This document shows positions 58,601-64,000 of a stretch of DNA of 64,000 nt, piece after piece. A program made the position numbers and the translations under genes. The number at the start of each line of letters is the position of its first letter. Positions within the stretch are counted from its first letter, which is position 1. The DNA is from Saccharopolyspora phatthalungensis (GTDB lineage Bacteria > Actinomycetota > Actinomycetes > Mycobacteriales > Pseudonocardiaceae). The stretch spans positions 2,480,001 to 2,544,000 of the forward strand of contig NZ_JACHIW010000001.1 in assembly GCF_014203395.1 (NCBI RefSeq). The letters are read 5' to 3'. The notes under the pieces were generated by a model. The model did no database searches. It worked only from the letters and a program-made list of their open reading frames with translations, and was not told the origin of the DNA.

Positions 58601-59782
58601 CTCGCGGCCAACGGTTTGGCCTACGGCGTGCACGTTTTCGTCACCGCCGCGCGTTGGGCGGAGATCCGCCCGGCGATGAAGGACCTGATGCAGACCCGCG
58701 TCGAGTTGCGGCTCGGTGACCCGAGCGAGTCGGAGATCGACCGCAAGTTCGCGGTGAAGGTCCCGCCGGGACGCCCCGGTCGCGGTATGCACGGCAGCAA
58801 GCTGCACTTCCTGACCGCCCTGCCCCGCGTGGACAGCGAGACCATCGGTGACCGCGTCGAGGCGGAGCACGAGCAGGTCAAGCGGGAGATCGACGAGGGC
58901 AAGCCGGTGCGCGCCCCGCGCATGGGCTGGGAGCTGTACAACGACGACGTTTCCGATGGCGTCGCCGACCTGGTCAACCGGGTCAAGAGCTCCTGGAAGG
59001 GCCGTCCGGCGCCGCAGGTCCGGCTGCTGCCGGAGTTGCTGCCGCACAACCAGCTGCCGCGTCCGGAGCAGCAGCCGAACCCGAAGCTGGTGCCGATCGG
59101 CATCAACGAGGACGGCCTGCACCCGGTGTACCTGGACTTCAGCGCCGAGCCGAACTTCTACGCGTTCGGCGAGCGGGAGTCCGGCAAGACGGCGTTGCTG
59201 CGCACCATTGTTTGCGGCATCACCGAGCGGTACACGCCGAAGGAAGCGCTGATCCTGCTGGTCGACTACCGGCGCAGCATGCTCGGGTTCCTCGACTCGG
59301 GGCACCTGCTGGAGTACGCGGTCAGCGCGGACCAGCTCAAGGGCAACGTCAAGGATGTCGTCGGGGCGTTGAAGAAGCGGTTGCCCGGACCGGACGTCAC
59401 ACAGGAGCAGTTGCGGAACCGCTCCTGGTGGAAGGGCCCGGAGTTGTTCGTCATCGTCGATGACTACGAGCTGGTGGCGCCGCAGGGCAACAACCCGCTG
59501 GCGCCGTTGGCGGAGTTCGTGCCGCAGGCCAGCGACGTGGGTCTGCACATCGTGCTGGTGCGCAACTCCGGCGGTGCCGGGCGCGCCCTGTACGAGCCGA
59601 TCATCGGCAAGATGCGCGAAACGTCCGCGCCGGGTCTGGCGATGAGCGCGAACAAGGACGACGGTCAGCTGGTGGCCAACATCAAGTCGCGGCAGCTGCC
59701 GCCTGGTCGAGGCACCCTGGTCAGCCGCAGCCTGCGTGGCGGCCCGCAGATGATCCAGACGGCGTTCATCCAGCCGGAGTAA
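55679..59782 (+). CDS. eccC: Type VII secretion protein EccC, fused three-ATPase form
   Basis: 1367 aa. Motor ATPase that recognises substrates. N-terminal PRLAAPRPPGGEVHL..PP, two membrane helices (about 40-85, Met-rich), a DUF domain, then three FtsK/SpoIIIE ATPase domains with Walker A at 486 (GSTGSGKS), 846 (GGVGAGKS) and 1164 (GERESGKT). Domain 1 has Walker B FVVIDEFSELL. In ESX-4-type systems EccC is likewise one chain. GTG 55679 chosen by family alignment; ATG 55625 is a possible earlier start. Terminator follows. Confidence 0.95.
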   Translation: MSTLQFKRTPRLAAPRPPGGEVHLEPPPEIPRTIPGNIVQKVLPGVMIVASLGMMVFMLQRAKDNPMMMMMPMMMLISTFGMMAGGGKEGGQKKAEMDEDRKDYLRYLGQMRDRAREAADEQRLAREWVHPDPQTLWSLAAGSRRMWERRPNDNDFCQVRVGRGSQRLETRLVPPQTGPVDELEPITTLALRRFVRAHSLVPDLPIATSLRGFAAVGLQGDREMVRGLARAIVCQLATFHTPDDVMIAVASSGRARTEWDWVKWLPHAQHPTETDGIGQMRLMAGSLSAIEQMLSEQLAERPRFQRNAAPPDGQPHIVIIIDDAEISREEALFVEGGLAGVTMIDLSDLLGQLTSRRGMRMVVEEDRIGARGGTGVEWFGKPDSLTMEEATSLARQLAPYRVAGGYSAADADSGGYEPLTTPLNYIEQLGLAGDVVTFDLNEAWRPRSRDDLYRVAIGPGEQGEIVHLDIKETASGGMGPHGLCIGSTGSGKSEFLRTIVLGLMATHSSSMLNFVVVDFKGGATFNGFEPAPHVSASISNLEGDGSLIDRMQDALAGEMNRRQEVLNKAGAKNVWDYRKMGEAGDERCQEPLPALFVVIDEFSELLSQQPDFAELFVMIGRLGRSLQVHLLLASQRLEEGKLRGLDTHLSYRIGLKTFNAADSRAAIGVPDAADLPATGGHGYLKHPNGMERFRAAFVSGHMHQTSGRRPTLKGGASPVTGDKMPRFFIPDFIEKPPEPEKPVVEEVKEEKDDLAPTDFQIIIDKIRGQGPPAHQVWLPPLDTPPTLDTLLPPLQQTDDRGYTAAGFAGSGRLQFPVGLIDVPYHQRQDPMTLDLSGQGGHGALVGGVGAGKSNAVRAMIASMALTHTPREVQFYCIDLGGGSIAALRGLPHVGGYGTRRDQDTVRRTIAELKTMLAEREARFQQHGVEGMNDYRNRKRRGEFEDDLFGDAFLIIDGWRTFREEFESLEQDVLNLAANGLAYGVHVFVTAARWAEIRPAMKDLMQTRVELRLGDPSESEIDRKFAVKVPPGRPGRGMHGSKLHFLTALPRVDSETIGDRVEAEHEQVKREIDEGKPVRAPRMGWELYNDDVSDGVADLVNRVKSSWKGRPAPQVRLLPELLPHNQLPRPEQQPNPKLVPIGINEDGLHPVYLDFSAEPNFYAFGERESGKTALLRTIVCGITERYTPKEALILLVDYRRSMLGFLDSGHLLEYAVSADQLKGNVKDVVGALKKRLPGPDVTQEQLRNRSWWKGPELFVIVDDYELVAPQGNNPLAPLAEFVPQASDVGLHIVLVRNSGGAGRALYEPIIGKMRETSAPGLAMSANKDDGQLVANIKSRQLPPGRGTLVSRSLRGGPQMIQTAFIQPE

Positions 59783-59787
59783 CCGAC

Positions 59788-59846
59788 CCCTCGCAAGGAA
59801 AAACCTCCCCCGGCTTCGGTCGGAGGGAGGTTTTTCGTTGCGAGGG
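59788..59846 (+). terminator. eccC terminator
   Basis: Stem AAAAACCTCCC / GGGAGGTTTTT nested in CCCTCGCAA / TTGCGAGGG, with a run of five T. It begins 5 nt after the stop. Could act in both directions. Confidence 0.92.
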
Positions 59847-59958
59847 TTGGTGGGCCGGTGCGGTGGGTCGGGAAGTCGCCGCATCGGCCCCGTCTGGGGG
59901 TGCACTGGGGTCGTGAGTGGGGACGGTGTTATTAGCGACTGTTCTCAGTCGCGCGGGT

Positions 59959-60264
59959 CTAGGTCCGCAGGTGGTGGCGGCCGGTGGGTTCGTCGGGGTC
60001 GGTGGTGGGGAACTCGGGTATGCCGGGACGTTCCGGTTGCGCGCGGTGTCCGGAGTGCGTGTCGCGTTGGGCTTGGACGTCCTTCTTGGCTTTGTTTTCG
60101 GCTTCGATGTCGGCGATGAGGTGCCAGACGGAGTAGGTGCCTTGTCCTGTGCCTGCGTGCTGTGCCGAGGAAAGCAGGAGCGAGCGCATCGGTGCCTGGC
60201 TGACCAGCAATGCGGCGATGAGCAGGTTGAACAGGACGAAGGTGCTGAGCTGGATCCAGAACAT
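59959..60264 (-). CDS. Small membrane-anchored protein
   Basis: 101 aa. One N-terminal membrane helix (FWIQLSTFVLFNLLIAALLVSQ), then a hydrophilic, charged C-terminal part (IEAENKAKKDVQAQRD.., Pro-rich end). No recognised domain. ATG 60264 with AAAGG upstream. Same strand as the small zinc-finger-like gene 63 bp upstream, so both probably share the promoter controlled at 60562-60592. Confidence 0.65.
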   Translation of the reverse strand: MFWIQLSTFVLFNLLIAALLVSQAPMRSLLLSSAQHAGTGQGTYSVWHLIADIEAENKAKKDVQAQRDTHSGHRAQPERPGIPEFPTTDPDEPTGRHHLRT

Positions 60265-60327
60265 GACGGTCTGCCTTTGGTGGGGGGTGGGCGTTTTTCG
60301 CGCGGAATCGCACCGCAGTAGGGATCG

Positions 60328-60540
60328 TCAGGGGTGATTGGCGAGGGTGCGCGAGCAGCGCATGCAGGTGCCTTCGCGGATCCAGTCCATTTCGGACCTG
60401 TCGTGCAGCTCCGCCGCGTCCACCTCCGCGCCGCAGAACGCCGACACCGGTTCCCCGGCGGAAGTTTTCGTTGCGGCGATGGGAAAAGCGTGGCGGCCGC
60501 CGGTGACCGGACGCCAGACGTAGCTCGGGTACTCGCTCAT
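60328..60540 (-). CDS. Small zinc-finger-like protein
   Basis: 70 aa. SYVWRPVTGGRHAFPIAA, then AFCGAEV and TCMRCSRTL: one His, one Cys and a CxxC, resembling the zf-HC3 type zinc fingers found in actinobacteria. ATG 60540 is chosen because GGAGGGAG lies just upstream. Divergent from a DUF5753 regulator across a perfect palindrome. Function unknown. Confidence 0.7.
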   Translation of the reverse strand: MSEYPSYVWRPVTGGRHAFPIAATKTSAGEPVSAFCGAEVDAAELHDRSEMDWIREGTCMRCSRTLANHP

Positions 60541-60561
60541 AGGTTCTCCCTCCAAAGCCGT

Positions 60562-60592
60562 TTGGCAAATCTTGCCAAGATCTTGGCAAGAT
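60562..60592. promoter_or_regulatory. Operator with perfect 24-bp palindrome and third half-site
   Basis: Half-sites TTGGCAA (60562-60568), TTGCCAA (60572-60578) and TTGGCAA (60583-60589). CTTGCCAAGATCTTGGCAAG is a perfect palindrome, extending to 24 bp (60569-60592). Located between the small zinc-finger-like gene (-) and the DUF5753 regulator (+), so it can control both. Confidence 0.75.
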
Positions 60593-60651
60593 GCTCAACT
60601 ACACAAAAGAGGGAGATCAAAAGGGTGGTCGGAGATCCGTAAGCTGTGCGC

Positions 60652-61494
60652 ATGGCGGACACCCCACGGTCGCGAGCGCTTGCGAAAGAGCTTCGTGCTG
60701 CTCGGAAGGCCGCAGGTCTGACCCTGCACCAGCTCGGCGAAATCTTGGGCTGGTCCGAAGCGAAGATCAGTCGAATCGAAACCGCGCGACGTGGTGTCAA
60801 GGTCGACGCCGTCGAAGCGCTGCTCGATGTCCTGAACGTTCACGGTGAGGACCGCGAACGTCTCCTGAAGATGGCCCGCGATATCCACGAACCTGCGTGG
60901 TGGGAACTCGGGCGCGACCTCCCGCATCAGTTGACCGCACTTATCGACGCCGAGCAGCGTGCCAAACGGATTACCAACGTCTCGCTCGATCTGATTCCCG
61001 GTTTGTTGCAGACTCGCGCGTACACACGGCAGATCATGGAAGCTTCCGGCGTTGAGGACCCCGATCTTGAGGATCGGGTGTCGATTCGTCAAATGCGGCA
61101 GGGCATTCTGAGCAAGCGCGACCCTGTCGAACTGTGCACGTTCATCGACGAGACTGTGTTCACGAGGCCGGTCGGCGGACCGCGTGTCATGGCCGACCAA
61201 CTTCGTCAAGTCCTGTCCGCGAGCGATGCGGCAAACGTGACCGTCCGAGTCCTTCCCCGCTCGCTGGGAGCTCATGCGGGTTTGAGCGGGGCGTTCGTGC
61301 TGTTCGAGTTCGTCAAGGCCCGTTCCGTGGTTTACCTGGAGGCGCGCAGGTCAGGCGCGTTCATCGACGCTCCGGATGACGTCGCCATGTTCTCGGACGC
61401 AGTGAATTTGTTGGATGTTCAGGCATCCGATCCGACTGCTTCGAGCGAGATACTGAACGAGTACGTGCAGCAGTACGAGAGTGAGGCGAGATGA
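60652..61494 (+). CDS. XRE-family regulator with DUF5753 domain
   Basis: 280 aa. The N-terminal helix-turn-helix contains RALAKELRAARKAAGLTLHQLGEILGWSEAKISRIE split at the turn. The DUF5753 domain has LIPGLLQTRAYTRQIM, GGPRVMADQLRQVL and IDAPDDVAMF. Closely similar to the regulator at 8106. ATG 60652 aligns with family starts; GTG 60646 is nearer to GGAG and also possible. Overlaps a DUF397 gene by 4 bp. Confidence 0.9.
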   Translation: MADTPRSRALAKELRAARKAAGLTLHQLGEILGWSEAKISRIETARRGVKVDAVEALLDVLNVHGEDRERLLKMARDIHEPAWWELGRDLPHQLTALIDAEQRAKRITNVSLDLIPGLLQTRAYTRQIMEASGVEDPDLEDRVSIRQMRQGILSKRDPVELCTFIDETVFTRPVGGPRVMADQLRQVLSASDAANVTVRVLPRSLGAHAGLSGAFVLFEFVKARSVVYLEARRSGAFIDAPDDVAMFSDAVNLLDVQASDPTASSEILNEYVQQYESEAR

Positions 61495-61673
61495 AAGCCG
61501 AGTTAGGCGGATGGCGTAAATCCAGCCGGAGTGGCGCCGAAGGCGACTGCGTCGAGGTTGCCGTGGGATTCGAGTTGGTGGGGGTTCGGGATACCAAGGA
61601 TCGGGATGGCGGCACCCTGGTGTTCCGCCGTTCGCAGTGGCGGTCTTTCGTCGCCGGGTTGCGTGGCGAGTGA
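61491..61673 (+). CDS. DUF397 family protein
   Basis: 60 aa: WRKSSRSGAEGDCVEVA, then VGVRDTKDRDGGTLVF and a terminal W..FV.GLR. ATG overlaps the regulator's stop (ATGA). Cognate partner of the DUF5753 regulator. Confidence 0.9.
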   Translation: MKAELGGWRKSSRSGAEGDCVEVAVGFELVGVRDTKDRDGGTLVFRRSQWRSFVAGLRGE

Positions 61674-61893
61674 CGACGGATGGGTGAGGGGCAACTGTGA
61701 CCCGGTCAGTTGGGCGTGCCGCCGCGCGCCCGCCGAATGGCGACATTCGGTGATGGGGGGGCTCGCGTTGCTAACCCGGTCAGGGGCAGACTGTTGGTGC
61801 GCTCGCACCCTTAGCATCTAGGGTGCTCGGGGGGAGTCGGCGCGCCGAGAGATCGCCGGAAATAGCGCTCCGGCGACGGTGAAGGAGTTCTGG

Positions 61894-63714
61894 GTGTCCC
61901 TGCACGTCTCGATCGACTTCGGCACATCGAGCACTTGCACGGTGGTGTCGGTCGGCGGTGCCGAACCACAGGTGGTAGTCATCGACGGGCAGCCGCTCGT
62001 GCCGTCCTCGGTATTCGCTGCGGCAGACGGCACGCTGTTCGTCGGGCACGAGGCCGAGCGGCAGGCCGCGGTGGACCCGGCTCGCTTCGAGCCGCACCCG
62101 AAGCGCCGCATCGACGAAGGCGAGCTGTTGCTGGGCAGCAGCGTGCTGAAGGTCGGCGACGTGATCCGGGCCGTGCTGCAACGCGCGGTCGGCGAGGCCC
62201 GCCGCTTCGCCGGTGGCGCGACCGTCGACCTGCTGGTGCTGACCCACCCGGCGGACTGGGGCACGGTGCGCACCGCCGAACTGCGGCAGGCCGCCACCGG
62301 TCTCGGCAAGGAAATCGTCATGGTGCCGGAACCCGTTGCGGCGGCGGTTTTCCACTCGGCCGGTCACGGCCTGCCCGACGGCGGCGCGCTGGCGGTGCTC
62401 GACCTCGGCGGCGGCACCGTGGACGCCAGCGTAGTGCGCAAGCAGGGGTCGTCCTTTCAGGTGCTGGCCACCCGCGGCGAACCGAACTTCGGCGGCGCGG
62501 ACATCGACCAGGCGCTGCTGGATCACGTCGGCCAACTCGTCTCCGGCAGCGATTCCGAGGCGTGGCGCAGGCTCGTCGAGGGCCGCGACATGGCCGATCG
62601 CCGACGCCGCCGGGTGCTGCGGCAGGACATCCGCGGGGCCAAGGAAACCCTCTCCCGGCACACCTACACCGATGTGCCGCTGCCGCCGCCGTTCTCGGAC
62701 GCGCACGTCACCCGCGTCGACCTAGAGGCGCTGATCGCCGGGCCGCTGGGCAAGGCCGCCGACCTGGTGCTGACCACCCTGCGCGAGGGCAAGGTACCTC
62801 GGCAGCAGCTGGCCGGGGTGTTCTTGGTCGGCGGGTCGAGCCGGATCCCCTTGGTGGCGCGGCTGATTCATGAGCGAAGCGGCGTGGTGCCGACCACTTT
62901 GGACCAGCCGGAAACCGTGGTGGCGCGCGGTGCGTTGCGCGCGGTGCGGCTGGATCCGGATCGCAGCGGCGGATTGGCGCCCGCCGGCGCCTGGGCCGGT
63001 GCCTCGACGGTGCGCGCCTACCCGGTCGTCGGCCCGCCTTCGGTTGGCCACCCGGTCGGCCCCGGCGGGACCGTCGGCGATTCGCTCAGCGGAGCCCGCA
63101 CCGTCGTCATCGGCGGCAGCGATCCGACGATGCCGGTCGCGCGCAAGCGCCGTCGCCGCAAGGATCGCAAGCTGCCGTGGCTGATCGGCGCCGGCGCGGG
63201 CGTCGTGGTGGCCGCAGGAGTGGTCGCGACGCTGATCTTCACCAGCGGCGGCGAGCCGCGTGCCGAGCCCGACGATCCGGCCAGGCACGTCGCGCAGTAC
63301 GACTACGAATTCTCCTACCCCGCGGACTGGAAGCAGGTCGGCGGCGACCCGCAGAAGTGGCAGACGCTGATCGGTCCCCAGGACGGCGCCCAGGGCTCGC
63401 TGGTCGCGATCGAGGAGGGCAAGCTCGGCTTCGACACCGACGCCGACCGGACCAGGGCGGTGCAGCAACTGCGCAGCGAGTACGAGAAACGCGTGGCCGC
63501 GGGCGAACAATTCTCGTTGTTCAACGCATCGACCAGTTTCGCCGGCCGGGACGTGGTGTACTACCGGGAACAACTGCCGGATACGACGGTCGAGTGGTAC
63601 GTGCTGCACCAAGGGCAATTCCGGGTCAGCGTGGGCTGCAAGTACGGCGCCGTCGGCAAGGGCGATGTGGTGCGCGCCTGCGAACAGGTCATCGGTTCGG
63701 TCAAGGTTCGCTGA
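61894..63714 (+). CDS. Hsp70-like domain, membrane helix and T7SS-associated C-terminal domain
   Basis: 606 aa. Residues 1-360: Hsp70/actin-type ATPase with phosphate loops SIDFGTSSTCTVV and VLDLGGGTVDASVV and the adenosine motif FLVGGSSRIPLV; no Hsp70 substrate-binding domain follows. Basic linker RKRRRRKDRK, membrane helix at 427-449, then a domain resembling the Rv3446c-type secretion-associated family (YEFSYPADWKQV, VVYYREQLPDTTVEWYVL, GSVKV). GTG 61894 has GAAGGAG 7 nt upstream. In mycobacteria the Rv3446c gene lies in the ESX-4 locus, matching this position. May energise or monitor the ESX complex; untested. Confidence 0.85.
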   Translation: MSLHVSIDFGTSSTCTVVSVGGAEPQVVVIDGQPLVPSSVFAAADGTLFVGHEAERQAAVDPARFEPHPKRRIDEGELLLGSSVLKVGDVIRAVLQRAVGEARRFAGGATVDLLVLTHPADWGTVRTAELRQAATGLGKEIVMVPEPVAAAVFHSAGHGLPDGGALAVLDLGGGTVDASVVRKQGSSFQVLATRGEPNFGGADIDQALLDHVGQLVSGSDSEAWRRLVEGRDMADRRRRRVLRQDIRGAKETLSRHTYTDVPLPPPFSDAHVTRVDLEALIAGPLGKAADLVLTTLREGKVPRQQLAGVFLVGGSSRIPLVARLIHERSGVVPTTLDQPETVVARGALRAVRLDPDRSGGLAPAGAWAGASTVRAYPVVGPPSVGHPVGPGGTVGDSLSGARTVVIGGSDPTMPVARKRRRRKDRKLPWLIGAGAGVVVAAGVVATLIFTSGGEPRAEPDDPARHVAQYDYEFSYPADWKQVGGDPQKWQTLIGPQDGAQGSLVAIEEGKLGFDTDADRTRAVQQLRSEYEKRVAAGEQFSLFNASTSFAGRDVVYYREQLPDTTVEWYVLHQGQFRVSVGCKYGAVGKGDVVRACEQVIGSVKVR

Positions 63715-63779
63715 ACCGGCGGTGAATTCGCTGCCGCGGAACGGCTTTCGCCCGCGAGGCTAGGACAGGGAGGCATGCC

Positions 63780-64000
63780 ATGGCGGATCCAGCGGATTCC
63801 GTCCGAAGATTCCGGGCCGCGCTCGCCGACGCGGTCAGCCGCAGCGGGCGGGCCCGCGGCGAAGCGCACCAGCGAGCCGAGGATTTCCAAAGGAGCACAA
63901 CGGAACTCGCCAGGAGCAAGTCGCCGGGGTCGGCCGTCGAATCGTCGCAGCGGGCCGCGGCGGCCGCCTACCGCATCCGGATGGGGCTGGAAATCGAGGA
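63780..64000 (+). CDS. Hypothetical protein, 3' end outside window
   Basis: 74 residues visible, open to the window end: ADPADSVRRFRAALADAVSR, GEAHQRAEDFQRSTTELARSK, AAAAAYRIRMGLEIEE. Helical and charged. ATG 63780 has GGGAGG 6 nt upstream; ATG 63775 is in another frame. 65 bp after the Hsp70/T7SS-associated gene, so probably part of the same locus. By synteny with mycobacterial ESX-4, small secreted proteins and then rplM-rpsI would follow, but this product does not itself look like a WXG100 protein. Confidence 0.7.
   Translation, partial: MADPADSVRRFRAALADAVSRSGRARGEAHQRAEDFQRSTTELARSKSPGSAVESSQRAAAAAYRIRMGLEIE

Noticed and set aside
57314..59905. 863-codon minus-strand open frame opposite eccC
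   Set aside because: Shadow of eccC with low-complexity Arg/Leu/Val content; no start signal.

Overview
The window is a high-GC actinobacterial chromosome segment, most likely from a Pseudonocardiaceae member such as Saccharopolyspora. This is inferred from the GC-rich third positions, frequent GTG starts, the extended S3 and L17 tails, several XRE-DUF5753/DUF397 pairs, and an ESX-4-type secretion locus beside truA/rpoA. No rRNA, tRNA, transposase or CRISPR array was seen.

Layout. 1-3732 is the 3' part of rpoC. 3.9-20.1 kb is an accessory block lying between rpoC and rpsL. It holds a tandem pair of unknown genes, a minus-strand type VII secretion (T7SS) substrate cassette (YbaB-like, EspC-like, WXG-like), three regulators (two DUF5753, one MocR), an AhpD-like enzyme, two small Cys-rich repeat proteins, and two large genes carrying three ADP-ribosylglycohydrolase (ARH) modules. 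20.4-25.3 kb is the str operon (rpsL-rpsG-fusA-tuf). 25.4-35.7 kb is the S10 and spc operons (rpsJ to rplO). 36.1-39.0 kb is secY-adk-map. 39.1-40.6 kb holds two paralogous minus-strand methyltransferases. 41.0-45.7 kb is the infA-rpmJ-rpsM-rpsK-rpsD-rpoA-rplQ-truA operon. 45.9-46.7 kb is an AbiEi/DUF559 gene with repeated hairpins around it. 46.8-59.8 kb is an ESX/T7SS locus: eccE plus an unknown gene (-), eccB plus two small substrate-like genes (+), mycP and eccD (-), eccC (+). 59.9-61.7 kb has two small genes, a DUF5753 regulator and a DUF397 gene around a perfect palindrome. 61.9-64 kb is an Hsp70/T7SS-associated fusion and the start of one more gene.

How it fits together. The backbone is the conserved transcription/translation superoperon, punctuated by strong hairpins. 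The accessory material is dominated by T7SS functions: a core machine in the right third and a substrate cassette in the left block. One ARH protein carries an N-terminal domain that looks like the T7SS-associated/SseB-like type. The best candidates for something undescribed are (i) the T7SS-linked ARH pair, one gene of which joins a catalytically degenerate ARH to an intact one; (ii) the AbiEi-DUF559 gene set among three copies of a conserved stem-loop; and (iii) operators with three half-sites in front of DUF5753 regulators.
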